Of a stretch of 64,000 nucleotides of DNA, positions 12,299 through 23,381 are shown in pieces (the first letter of the stretch is position 1; each line of letters starts with the position of its first letter). This stretch comes from Arctopsyche grandis. Taxonomy: Eukaryota > Arthropoda > Insecta > Trichoptera > Hydropsychidae. Below the pieces are notes generated by a model. It was given only the letters and a program-made list of their open reading frames with translations. It did not search any database and was not told the origin of the DNA. The translations under genes and the position numbers were made by a program. The stretch lies in assembly GCF_051622035.1 (NCBI RefSeq), contig NC_135367.1, forward strand, positions 10,762,501-10,826,500, read 5' to 3'.

Positions 12299-13578
12299 CA
12301 TACACGTATACATTCTTCGTGGTGCTCGAGTGTTGCTTGGGCGTTGCCCGTCGATAAACCAGCTGCCGACTAACCGGCCGGTGAATCTGAAATTCGAAAA
12401 TGGTGAAATGTTGGCTTTATGACACGTTAAGATGGAGCGCATTCTGTGAATGCAATGAAAAGCCGCTTTTTTCGAGACGAATTTGACAGTTTTCGGTCGA
12501 AAATGGCTTTTATACATACACACTTATTGTGATCAATAACCGAAGCCGAGCAAAGCCGAATTTATACGACGAGACACGAAGCGTCCGATTCCTTGAGTTG
12601 TCCACGTTGGACGATCGTTAGAAATGTTATCGAGTAAAAATTTAGTGTGGATAGCTATGTACTGAATCTTCATTTCAGTTAACTTTGCAGCCGGATAAAA
12701 AATAGGCGATTCCTATTGGTTGCATAATATATTCTGATCAATATGATCCTTGTATTTAGATAGTAATGCGTATGTTAATGTAGTTTATAATAAAGTCAAT
12801 CAATTAGAAACGACATGTAGAACTTGCCTAGTGTTAAGTTAAATTATATGAGGTGTATATTTTTGTAATTACTCGTTCATATACTTATATATTCCCTTAT
12901 ATTTATACATATATGTATGTTCATTATAGTGATCCTAACTTTGCTGAAAATTTGAATCTCTTTGTTAAAGTAAAAAAAAAAATTTTTCATTTATGGATGT
13001 AAAAAAATAAGTATAAAAATTCTGAATATTTTATCCGAAAGATCGGTTTAAATCGGCACTTTGACCGTTTGGTGGAAAACACAGTTTTTCTTCTTCCTCA
13101 TTTTTATTTTTGAATTGGTTTGCCAATTTTTTTTCTTTTAAATTCTTATTAATGTTAATAAAATATTTTCAAAATAAAAAATCAAAATTTATCTTGTTAG
13201 TATTTATAATAATATATATAAAATCGGAAGAATATATGTGGGTATGTGGTGAGTGAATCAACAAGTATAATATAAAGATTTCACAAAAATAAGTATTAGA
13301 ATTATCAAGAGTTATTATATCGATTTTGATTCCGATTCCGATTCCGATTACAACTTTATTTCCAACTTCGATTGCGACTTCGGTCCCGACTCCGGTTGTG
13401 ACTTCAGTTCCGACTTCTTATTCCGACTTCGACGTTTTTATTATTAGACATATAACTTTATTTTAATTCATGTATCAATTCCTTTTCCGAAAACACACGT
13501 TGAAATATCAAAGGGTACAACATTAAAAAAGCTTAAAAACCTTCTTATACAATATTCATAATACATTTTATACATACA
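12299..13578. other. Non-coding stretch
   Basis: No supported gene. Positions 12299-12640 are moderately CG-containing and may be unique sequence. From 12640 it is AT-rich. A degenerate hexamer repeat lies at 13321-13436. Confidence 0.4.
13321..13436. repeat. Degenerate TTCCGA/GACTCC simple repeat
   Basis: Imperfect repeats of ATTCCG and GACTTCG/GACTCCG. Similar tracts lie at 15218-15270, 15735-15792 and 37846-37871. The last ends CTCCACAGCCCTG, which suggests these are internal tracts or ends of transposons with a CAGGGCTGTGGAGTC terminus. Confidence 0.55.
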
Positions 13579-13985
13579 CTAGTGGTTTTACCCGGCTTCG
13601 CTCGGTATTTGTAATATAAACCGCTTAAACATGACTAATCTAATAGTAAACATTTTATTAAATTTATTTGAATAGTTTTATTTTATATAAATTTATTTGA
13701 ATACTCATTTGTTTTTTTTTATTAAATTTACTATCGCGAACAAACAAACATGTATACTGTCTCTTTCGAAATTATATGTATACCAGAATCCGGCGCCTGC
13801 TACCCTTGCGCCTGCGCCCCAGGCGCTTTCACCCCCGGGGACGGGGAATCTTTTTAATCGACAATAATCGAATCGGCGCCTATAAATCGAATCGAGAAAA
13901 AAATGAATCGAATGTGGCGTTCCCAACAAACCAACCAACCAACCAATGTTACATATATGCAAAATCTCTTTCGAAATAATATATT
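13579..13985 (-). mobile_element. Possible Helitron 3' end and body fragment
   Basis: On the minus strand the sequence runs ACCGAGCGAAGCCGGGT, then AAAACCACTAG followed by T. This resembles insect Helitron 3' ends: a GAAGC hairpin just before CTAG/T. Parts of the body (CGAATCGGCGCCTAT, and AATCTCTTTCGAAAT) recur at 26150-26360 and 40150-40570, so it belongs to a dispersed family. The stem is imperfect and the 5' end was not found. Confidence 0.35.
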
Positions 13986-16342
13986 AGATTATATTAAATT
14001 CAAACAGGAAAATTCTTTTTTTTTATATTTTCCACAAACTTAACATTTAAAATAATGTAAAAAAGAATGCAATAAATAATTGAAAATGTAATAAATAATT
14101 GAAAATGTAAGAAATAATTGAAAAATAACGTTTTCCACAAACTTAACATTTAAAATAAAATTATTAAAAACATTCATAAGAATAAAAAATATTATATATG
14201 GAATGACATAAATCCTTCCTATCCAGTGTTTTATTTAACATTATGAATTACCAAAAGTAGACTAAAATCAATAATGAAAACACCCCAACGCCCATTACAC
14301 AAATAAGGCCACATTTAAACAGCTACTAACTCTATCAATCAATGGTATATTCGCTTGTTTTTTACATCACAGCAGGTTGAGAAACCTTCGACCACTTAAA
14401 CATCCAGTTTGGCTATTCCTGATATAAGAATCTTGCCACATGCATTTACACGGGCTCAATTCCAATTGCGTAAGGAGAATCCCACACCCAATGAAACCAA
14501 CCACCCACTCAAGACATGGTCAATGTTCCCGCATTTCCCTCAACTGAAAACAGTCTACGATGAACTACGAATTGTGAGATTTTCCGAGATCATGAAAAGC
14601 GTGACGGTATGGAGGCAAACGAACGTTCGACGTGCCCAAACGATCAGAATAAGCTACAGGGGGCGCTAGTGTGCTTGAACCCAAGAGTTCGCTACTAGCG
14701 TGTGTGCAACAGACAACGTAAAATCCAATGTGATTTTCCGCAGCGCGTCGCCATGAATGTTTAATACACGACTACTTAGTCCACTCACTAAAATGACAAG
14801 ATGCTCGTATATTTATACACGCGGAATTGCTCGAAAAACATGACTGTCTCATTGTTTATTTTTATTTGTTATTTTTTATCGTTGCGATTCTGCGTCGGTG
14901 AACTTTCTAATCGCACCGAACGAGAGCGACGACGACAGCTATTGGCGACAAAGGCCGACAGATGGTGCAATCGACTGAATAATAATAGTCAATCCAATAT
15001 AAACTGAGAATGTAAACATCAAAGATTTAAAACTAATTTCAATTTATCAAGAAAAATCACAACTTCGTAGCGTGAAATTATTTCCCAATTAAGATTTTAT
15101 ACAGACAAACTTCCGTTACCTGCTAAATATTGATCTAACTTTGTATTTGCGTTTGGAAAAACAAAAACAAAAAAAACGAGGGTTCCAATCAGTCGACTTT
15201 TCGATCGGATCACAATGTACCGACTCCGACTCCGATTTTATTTAGTGATTCGACTCCGACCCCGACTCCAAACTTCAACTTGGACGATTTTAGTATGATG
15301 GACTTTCCTTTCCAACGCATAAAATTATTAGCAGTAAGAAGAGGTAAGTAATAATTATAAGAGCGATTGTCAAATCACTAAAAATTGACATGTGACCCAA
15401 TTCAATTAATTATTAGTAATAAAATGTAAGTATAAGTAAAATGTAAGTGAATTTCATACACAAACAAATCAATTTAATAAAAAAATGATAATGAAAATGT
15501 ATAAGACAGAGAAAACATCGATTTTATTTATAATTCAATTAAAATTCATTATTTTTATAAATAAATTATTAAATTTCAATTTATTTGTCAATTTACTTCA
15601 ATAAAATTAGATAATCTAGTTGACGGATGCCTTACTAATAAAAATAATAATAAAATTATTTACTGAATTGTAATCGTAAGGCGAAGTAAGAAGAAATTTA
15701 TGTAATAAAAAGGAGTTGGAGTCGGTTGATTTTTTTACGACTTCAACTCCGCTTGAAATGCTTCGACTCCACGACTTCGACTCCGACTCCAGATCCCTGG
15801 TTACTACGTACATACATACATATGTACATAGATAAAGTAATAATAAAAGGATTCTTGGAAAAAAATCGAATGTGCACATTTTCATGCAATGTTTTATACG
15901 CAAACTATTATTCATCTTAAAATTAATCGTAATTTTATATAACGGGCCTATCTTTTTGAGATTTTTTCCTCGTTCACAACTCTGTGAATGTTTTATAACA
16001 ATATTCAAATATAGCAAACACATAAAATTTAATAAAAGAAAAAAAAACAATACCGATTTGTATCATTACTTCATTTGATTTTATTTTATATTTGAAACGT
16101 GTAAAAGAGACATTCATACGGGTTAGGTCCATTACGCAAAACCGCATCCAATTGACGCCTATGTTAATATCCACGTGCGTCATATATCGTTATTATTTAT
16201 TGTATTTCTGTATATGGTGGACTTGTTTGAAATGTCGAAACAAAAAATTACTTGGCTATAATTTTGAATATTCATCTGCTTTTTTTTTATTACTTTAAGT
16301 GTTTGGATGATATCGTTTTTAGCGAAAATACATTAAATTTAC
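13986..16342. other. Non-coding stretch, downstream side of the orphan exon
   Basis: AT-rich with simple repeats at 15218-15270 and 15735-15792. Positions 14400-14760 have a higher CG content and an 86-codon open frame (14409-14669, +) that I cannot link to any family. If the exon at 16343-16448 is real, this stretch would be intron on the minus strand. Confidence 0.35.
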
Positions 16343-16448
16343 CTGCGAAATTTAGCTTTCTTGGCAACGATTCAGAACGGTCGGCCATTTTATACAAGTG
16401 TACTTTATAATGGCGATGAGCGTCATACACTTCGACTAATTCAAAATT
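16343..16448 (-). CDS. Orphan coding exon of an unidentified minus-strand gene
   Basis: This 106-nt block stands out from AT-rich surroundings. On the minus strand it is preceded by TTTTTGTTTCAG and followed by GTAAATTTAA, so both splice sites match consensus. One frame is open throughout (35 codons plus one base). The other two have stops near the start. The frame contains an ATG in good context (AAAATGGCC) at codon 21, giving a peptide starting MADRSESLPRKLNFA, or it may be internal coding sequence. I do not recognise the protein. Upstream exons would lie to the right of 16448 and downstream exons to the left. I could not find either with confidence, so long introns or exons beyond the window are implied. 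Confidence 0.5.
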
Positions 16449-17867
16449 CTGAAACAAAAATAAATTAATTCAAAATAAATATATAGAATTAGATTACATC
16501 TACATATTTATCTATGTAATATATTATGTATAAAGCCACGCCATCGTCGAAGTGCCTGATTAAAGTTATTGTTGAGCAATTTAACTTTGCAAATGAATAA
16601 GAAAACTTTATTCATTTGTAGAATGTAGTATATTATATACATAATGGCGTTGTAATAATCTCAATTATATTAGTATGTATATTTAAATTTTATTTTATTG
16701 ATTTTAAAATTAAATAAAAAGTTTTAAGACATGCCAGAGGATTGCGATTTAATTTGTGAATATTTTTTTCGTATGATTAATACATATGTAATTATATACA
16801 CAAATTACAGAAAATTTGAAGTTAACGTATGATTAATATATATGTAATTATATTAATAACTCCCAGAAAATTTGCAAAGATTTCAAAATTGTCGCAGTGC
16901 ATTTCCTTCATTTGTAAATCCGGGATTTTCATATGTAACTGGAATATTTATAGAGAGCGTAAGGGTTCGTTTCGAATTGAAGATGAAGCGTTACGCTTTT
17001 ATTAGCGGATTAATGTTTTCTATTTATTTGAGTGGGTTTCTATCTCTCTCGCTCTCTCATTTTCCCCGGTTCTCGGTTTCAGAACTCGAATCCCGGTCGC
17101 AATAAGGCTCAGGGGGTGCGCACCCCTTTACACCCCCCCCCCCCTAACCCACCTCAATAAAAGGACGTGCATGCATTATATACGATTCAATTTATATTTA
17201 TAAATTAAGACTTTGCTCAATTTTGTCCAAGTGCAAATATACACACACCCGCTTATTCAAATCATGGACGAACTTCTAACTACGAGTTACTATTGAGCGA
17301 GGGAGAGACATAGAGAATTACCTAAAATGTTTGAACCCTTGCTTTAAGTAGATTGTAAGACTTTGGATAAATTTCCCAAAGGAAACCGGCAACAACATAA
17401 ACATATTCCGCATTTGAACAATATTCTATGAAACGCTCGTTAGATTTATTTTATCTTAAATATTAGCCAAATCACCAGTGCGAAAAAACTATATTCATAG
17501 TGGAAAAACAGGCATTCACCTTCATTTACGCTGTTTTTCATACAGCTCAAATATCTAAAGTCAAAAAAATATATAAGTCGGAACGTTTCAGTTTACTAAT
17601 AAAATTTCAGGAATTATATAATACATATATACCTACATACATACATATATAGTATTTTTTTAATAATTTTACTAAGTAAAAATTTATTTTTAATTTTAAT
17701 CTTTCGAAATTTAACATATTTTATATAAATTTATAGTTACTATTTGAAATTTCTCACTGAAAAAAATTAAACAAATGAAAATTTGTTTCGAATTGTATAT
17801 AACATACATGGGCATTCTATCTTATTTTGAGTCATCGTTATTTTTACAAGCTTTTTTTACTGACTTA
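16449..17867. other. AT-rich non-coding stretch
   Basis: No gene supported. A pyrimidine-rich tract ending in CAG at about 17040-17083 looks like a splice acceptor but is followed by only a short open frame. A run of C residues at 17134-17144 lies in possible transposon debris. Confidence 0.35.
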
Positions 17868-18270
17868 CAGCGCAGTAGCGTTAGGGGGGAGCAGGGGGTG
17901 CAATATTTAAGGGGGGCCAAAACGCGGTTGGTAATATTCCATACTATGTAAAACAATAAGCTTGATTTTATTTTGGGAGAAATATTCTTTGAAATTTTTG
18001 CATGTTTATTTAATATGCAGACGAGCGCCACAGGGAGGGATGTGGCGCCACTCACCCTGTCTATTTACGAAAATGACAATATTCTTTTTTTAATTGCTTT
18101 TTTTACATTGAATTTGAATTAACTTTTTGTTCAGGTTAAATGGAAAACATTCATTTTGATATATTATTTAATATAAGAATTAGAAAATTGTGAAAAAAAT
18201 AATAATAGGAGGGCGGGGACGCCAATAGAATGTTTTCCTCCGAGCGCAAACCACCCTAGCTACGGCTCTG
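17868..18270. mobile_element. hAT-like MITE of about 400 bp
   Basis: The left end CAGCGCAGTAGCGTTAGGGG and the right end CACCCTAGCTACGGCTCTG are imperfect inverted repeats. GGGG/CCCC-rich subterminal tracts follow both. No clear target duplication was found, so the exact ends may be off by a few bases. Confidence 0.45.
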
Positions 18271-18479
18271 CATACGTTTGTAGATACATATGAATACATA
18301 CAAATTTATATCTTTAAACCTTCACAATACGAAAAAAATCCCTATATTGTAAACGCTGTAGAAAACCATATTAAAAATTGAGTTGGTTCTATATATATAT
18401 ATATTGTCGATATACATACTTACGTATGTATATGTATTTAAAAATAAGAGATATTTTATTTATTTTTTTATTGTTACAA

Positions 18480-18985
18480 ATCAATATACACTCGCCATTA
18501 CAGATTTGCTCCAATGCGACGGGTGTACGTTAACGAAATACAGAATACATAAACAATCAGAAATCAGAAATACAGTAATACATACATATACAATATATAG
18601 CATATAACAATTAATCAGAAATAATAATCATAGAGATATCTATGGATTATTTTTAGATTTTTTTGTATACAATTTTTATACATATAATAAATACGAAATT
18701 ATAGAGATGTCTATAGAGATATCTATAGATTTCAGATTACTGTGTATAATTATTACAAATTATACACAGGCAGATTTTGTGACAACAGGATTAGATCTAA
18801 TACCAATTTTCAAGAACCGTTTCAGCAATGATCAGATAAAATTGGCAAACTCTGATAGAGAAACGATCGATTTGGAGTCACAAAACCCCCAAATCTAACC
18901 AGCAGTGGCGAGGACTCGAACCTTTGACCTCAATGGTGCTAAATATATACGCTACCACTAAGCCAAACTGCTGGCTATATATATA
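18480..18985 (-). mobile_element. tRNA-derived SINE, reverse orientation
   Basis: On the minus strand the head reads GGCTTAGTGGTAGCGTA (box A) and then GGTTCGAGTCC (box B). The body with complements of GAAACGATCGATTTGGAGTC follows. The 3' part toward 18480 is diverged and AT-rich. Box A and box B are the best preserved of all the SINE copies here. Confidence 0.7.
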
Positions 18986-19077
18986 TTCATACGCACAAAT
19001 ACTATTCAATATATTAATATTTGATCTAAAATTCATTTTATTATACAATTTATTCAAGTCAATAATCCAATATACAC

Positions 19078-19350
19078 AGATTGCCTAAGCAGAATCTGCT
19101 TTATATCGTCGATTTTTGAGAGTCTTTAGTGACTTTAGTTAATATTATTTACAATATGTATTATAAGAATTGAAAATAGGTTTTTGAGCTTATTTTCCTA
19201 TTATGCTGTACATTAACATTAGAATAATATAATACTATAATTACTATCAAAAAGAAAATGATCAGTAGATCAGTAGCTATTAAAATACATATAAAATGCA
19301 TTGTGAACATTATTTAGTAATAATAAAAAGCATTTAAAAATCAAAATCAA
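19078..19350 (+). mobile_element. 5'-truncated 3' end of an R1-like non-LTR element
   Basis: It matches the 3' untranslated end of the element at 23382-24570 (AGAATCTGCTTTA..., AATAGGTTTTTGAGCT, TGATCAGTAGATCAGTAGCT). It ends with AAAAAGCATTTAAAAATCAAAAT, as the other copy does. It carries no coding part. Confidence 0.65.
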
Positions 19351-20558
19351 TAATTCAAAACTGATAGATTTAAAAGTTTCAATAAAAGCTTGAAATTTTG
19401 CCCTTTAAAGCAAGCTACAGTTTATATCAGGGATAACTTCGTCAATTTCGTATTCTGTATCAATAATAGCGCTGTCAATTACAATTCTAGCGATAACAAA
19501 ATTTCTCTGCTCAGTGCTGTTTCGATTAAGGTCTTTCCTCCACAGATTTATTTATGCAAAAACTTAATTACATATTTATTAATAAAGTTATCCAACGAGT
19601 TTTACGTCAATTTCAAATGACCATTTTTTAACTGAAAAAATCAAACCAAATATAGTTTATATAATATTTACGATTATTTTAAATAGTGAAATCAATATTC
19701 GCACAAGCAATAAAAAAAATTCAATTGTTTTTTAAATTTTCATTTTTTTACCCAGCTTAAACCAATTCCTTATTTAAACGAAAGAAAAACGTGACGTTTT
19801 TAATCAAAAATAAAATAAATATTTGCATATTTGCGCAACATATTGTATTACATACAAATATGTGTATACATATTTATATACATATATATGTAGGTATGTA
19901 ATATAATGCAAAGTTATGTATTATGAAATATGTATAATGGGCACAATTAATCGCTAATACAATATATTTTTTGGCCTTAGCAACCAATATACCTATACAT
20001 ATGTACATGCGTACACATATTCAAGCAACACTGCGATAATGAACATAAATAAATATCTTTCATATAAAAGGCTTAGCCGTCCATCGATATTGATATTTTC
20101 CATATTTGAAACATGGGCGCGTTTCGCATATCGAGGAGTTAAGCGACATAATGGCCGGCAGAATGAGCGAGACAGCACGAGACATGGCGCGCGTTTTGGT
20201 AATGATGGGCCACCGACGATAGAGGAGCGCGATACGTACGATAGAGAAGCGCGATACGTACGATAGAGGAGCGCGATACGTACGCTTAGTTGGACGTGTT
20301 TTGTGTCCAGTTACCAACTACAAGCACAAATTTTCGTGCACTGGACTACTAGATTATCAACATATAGTCCGTGCAAATTTTTCCGGTTCAAAATAAATAA
20401 ATAAATATAAATAAATATTGAGTTTTAGAGTAACCCAGAGTATTTTGTAATTTCAACATAAAATATTTTGGCCGCGCATATTTGCTCACTAATTACCCTG
20501 TTCATAGCTGTTTGAAAATTTAATAAAAAAAAAACAATATATGTATGTAAATAGGTAC
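19351..20558. other. AT-rich stretch with a short GC-richer repeat-bearing part
   Basis: No gene. Positions 19350-20040 are AT-rich with TATATAC-type runs. Positions 20100-20390 are CG-richer, include three 22-bp repeats, and end in AAATAAATAAATATAAATAAAT. That tail suggests a retroposed sequence of unknown family. Confidence 0.4.
20219..20284 (+). repeat. Three tandem 22-bp repeats
   Basis: Unit ATAGAGGAGCGCGATACGTACG starts at 20219, 20241 and 20263. Only the middle unit differs, by one base. There is no spacer, so this is not a CRISPR array. Confidence 0.9.
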
Positions 20559-21590
20559 CAGTGGTGTGCCGTGGAATTCTCCCTGTTTTGTCGCACAGTC
20601 TTGTTTTCGTGTGCGTGAGCAGGATACAAGGGGACTAGATGACGTCGTACCGAGTCCCCTTGTATTAGGATGACCATGCGTCCCGTTTTGTCCGGGATAG
20701 TCCCGTATTTTACGTTCGTCCCGTCGTTTTCGTAAAATTGATTGATTTGTCCTATTTTGTCTGTTCACTGCTGCACAGAAGAAAGTTTTTACCCCCTCCA
20801 CATTTTACTCATAAGAGTCATAGAAAAGGAATACTAACTTATTTTATGATATGGTGTTAAAAGACCAAAATTTGCTACGAAAAATTACTCAATCGGAGAA
20901 ATATTCTTGGCTATACTAATAACAATAATTTTCAAATATAGTTGACCTCTTAATCAAGATAATTTTTTTTCGATATTGTTTTTATTTACATTTTTTCCTT
21001 GTTTTTCCAAATCAATTCATCTTCCCAAAACAAATATTATTATATAAATATACAGTTACAAGTTACATTTAAATATATATTTTGTTACATGTTTCTGAAA
21101 AAAATAGCTTTGTGATATTATTTTTATTTTTAAATAACTGTAAAATACAATATTATTATACATACATACATATGTACATATGATGAATTTTTTACGTTCG
21201 AATGTACGTTCTGATAAAAATTATACTACTTAACAAAAGAAGAAATTTTCAGTTGCACATAATTTTTGCAATTAAAAGAAACCGAGAATATCGTTTTGGT
21301 AAATTTGTAGTCATTTTTATTTATTATTTTTACACGTTTCAGAAAAAAAATTAACCTGCCACGCATGTATATATTTCATATACAAATGTATTTATTATAT
21401 TTTCCTTATATGTATACGAGAATTATTCATTCTGAAAAATATTATATCTTTTTTCTATTAGGGGGACAATTTTTTACGGAGTGTCCCATTTTGTGTCCTG
21501 CTAAATATGGTTACCCTACCTTGTATCCTGCTCGCGCATAACCGTTAGGCTGTGCGATAAAAACAGTGAGAATTTCATCGCACGCCACTG
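20559..21590. mobile_element. hAT-like MITE carrying a nested second element
   Basis: Ends are CAGTGGTGTGCCGTGGAATT and AATTTCATCGCACGCCACTG, a good inverted repeat. Flanks ATAGGTAC (20551-20558) and ATATGTAC (21591-21598) form an 8-bp target duplication with one mismatch. It is the same family as 323-510. About 850 bp of its length is the insertion at 20666-21518. Without that it would be about the size of the other copy. Confidence 0.75.
20666..21518. mobile_element. Nested 853-bp element with TAGGrTrACCAT ends
   Basis: Left end TAGGATGACCATGCGTCCCG and right end AATATGGTTACCCTA are inverted repeats. The 8-bp direct repeat CCTTGTAT flanks it exactly (20658-20665 and 21519-21526). The interior is AT-rich without a coding frame. 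The 8-bp duplication points to a hAT-type non-autonomous element. Confidence 0.8.
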
Positions 21591-22745
21591 ATATGTACAT
21601 ATGTATATGTACATATTTTCCAAACAATTACGAACGATTATATGTATATACATATGTATATAGATACATATGATTATATATATACATATGTATGTATGTA
21701 TTGTTCAAGGGACCGAAGCTGTAGTTTATTATTATATTCAAGCAGTCGAAGCTTTGACGTCAGTTCAGTCACATAGTTTTATGAAAAAATTTTATACATA
21801 TGTACGTCACGGATTAAGCCACAGCAAATACATACACACAGAATTTTCCGTCGTGCACACTGCAACAAAAATATGCGGCTCATATTTATTGTTTTTCCTT
21901 TTTTTTACAGGTTTTGACTTTTAAATTCGCAGGCGTCAGTTACGTTTGGTTATACTTATAACTCTGATACTTTCAGATTCAAGTCTCACGAGCGTCTCGA
22001 CAAATTTTACAAATTGTCCCATATTTGTGCGGTTGATTCCAGTCGAAAGCGCCGCGATGCGTGCCAGAAGAAGAAGGTTGTTAGAAGCGAAAGTAACGGG
22101 GTCACGAAATTCGGCAATATTCTTGACGAGTGAATGAAAACGTGGGGAAAAGAAAAAATCCCAATACTTAAATCGGGACGTTACATATTCGGCGAGTTGG
22201 AATATTTAAAATCAAATGAAAAAAATGTAAATAGATTTTTTTCGTATGAAAATTGTATGATTTTTCATGGCGGTGATTGCATCGACTGCAATAAGAATTG
22301 TTGGACGGCCAGTGTACGCAACGTTTCCAATTGAATAATGCAGCGGCTTCAAACCACTTTGAAATCTTTTTTTTTTTGTTATTTTAATACGAATTTACGT
22401 ATTAATAAGTATAAATAAATAAGAGTGACCCCCGCGACCCCAATACACGTGAAAAAGACATTTTTATAATGTGTAAAAAATAAATAAAATAATATTTAAA
22501 CATCTAAAAATGAATTAAAAATGTAAATTATATCATTTCATATTATTTTTTAGTTTATTGATTCACTTGGCGACCCCACGGAAAACCCTTTGAGGCTCGA
22601 TCTCATTTGGGGTCGGGACCCATCGGTTGAGAGTCTGTGATTTAGGGTGACCTGTGGCACTGTGATATAAATGAAGAGGGAAAATATTAAAACCCGTGCA
22701 ATAGAATTTTTTAAATACGCCTTCATAGATTCTATGACAGAATCA
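21591..22745. other. Non-coding stretch with one possible exon
   Basis: It begins with ACATATG microsatellite sequence. Positions 21700-22340 look single-copy and hold the possible exon at 21977-22133. From 22360 it is AT-rich, with a piece (GCGACCCCACGG...GATCTCATTTGGGGTCG) that resembles transposon debris. Confidence 0.35.
21977..22133 (+). CDS. Possible terminal exon, unidentified
   Basis: A splice-acceptor-like CTGATACTTTCAG precedes an open frame of 52 codons ending in TGA at 22131-22133. The predicted peptide (FKSHERLDKFYKLSHICAVD, then a lysine/arginine-rich part) is charged and has two cysteines, but I do not recognise it. A second open frame overlaps it. No upstream exon was found on the plus strand. 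It could be chance or an unrecognised transposon piece. Confidence 0.2.
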
Positions 22746-22753
22746 CTAACAAC

Positions 22754-22886
22754 TAGAGCCCGGATAACCAAGGTGCCGTTCATTGTTCAAATGTTGTAAA
22801 TGCATTGTTAAAGGTTTGCCGAATCTTTTTTACAAAGCATTTACAACAATTGAACAATAAGCGGCACCTTGGTTATCCGGGCTCTA
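22754..22886. mobile_element. hAT MITE, array unit 1 (133 bp)
   Basis: A near-perfect palindrome from TAGAGCCCGGATAACC to GGTTATCCGGGCTCTA. Flanked by CTAACAAC on the left and CTAATAAC on the right, an 8-bp duplication with one difference that fits the hAT preference nTnnnnAn. Confidence 0.85.
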
Positions 22887-22894
22887 CTAATAAC

Positions 22895-23027
22895 TAGAGT
22901 ACGGATAGCCAAGGTGCCGCTTATTGTTCAATTGTTGTAAATGCTTTGTAAAAAAGTTTCGGCAAACCTTTAACAATGCATTTACAACATTTGAACAATA
23001 AACGGCACCTTGGTTATCCGGGCTCTA
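22895..23027. mobile_element. hAT MITE, array unit 2 (133 bp)
   Basis: Starts TAGAGTACGGATAGCC and ends GGTTATCCGGGCTCTA. It is very similar to unit 1 in inverted reading, as expected of a palindrome. It is separated from both neighbours by the same 8 bp, CTAATAAC. Confidence 0.85.
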
Positions 23028-23035
23028 CTAATAAC

Positions 23036-23148
23036 TAGACTACGGATAGAGAATGTGCTTTTTCCAGTTAAAAAAAGGTTCGGCGAACCTTTAACAAAGC
23101 ATTTATAACAATTGAACAATAAATGGCGCGCTTTGAGTCCGGAGTCTA
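23036..23148. mobile_element. hAT MITE, array unit 3 (113 bp, internally shortened)
   Basis: Starts TAGACTACGGATAG and ends TTGAGTCCGGAGTCTA. The left arm is diverged and shorter. CTAATAAC precedes and follows it. Confidence 0.8.
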
Positions 23149-23156
23149 CTAATAAC

Positions 23157-23373
23157 TAAAGGCCGGATCCACAGCGCGCCGTTTATTGTTCAATTGTTGT
23201 AAATGATATTGCTCAATTGTTGTACAAGGTTCGCCCAACCTTTTTTACTTTATCTATGTACGTAGTAACAATAGATGAATTTTTGTGATCATTTTTTTTT
23301 TGTACTCTAGCTTTGTAAATATAGCCAAACCACCCCGATTCCTGGGAAAAGCACTGTCTCTATCCGCAGTCTA
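23157..23373. mobile_element. hAT MITE, array unit 4 (217 bp, longer interior)
   Basis: Starts TAAAGGCCGGATCC and ends TATCCGCAGTCTA, followed by CTAATAAG. Its extra interior contains TTTATCTATGTACGTAGTAA, which resembles a piece of copy A near 8013-8038. The unit may therefore be nearer a longer parental element or carry a captured fragment. Confidence 0.65.
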
Positions 23374-23381
23374 CTAATAAG

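Noticed and set aside
15616-16050. 144-codon minus-strand frame
   Set aside because: Translated from AT-rich sequence plus the GACTCC simple repeat. No domain or splice support.
17040-17105. Strong pyrimidine tract ending in CAG, like a splice acceptor
   Set aside because: Followed by only seven codons before a stop, with no donor and no upstream partner.
20219-20284. Possible CRISPR-like array
   Set aside because: The 22-bp units are directly adjacent with no spacers, and the genome is eukaryotic.
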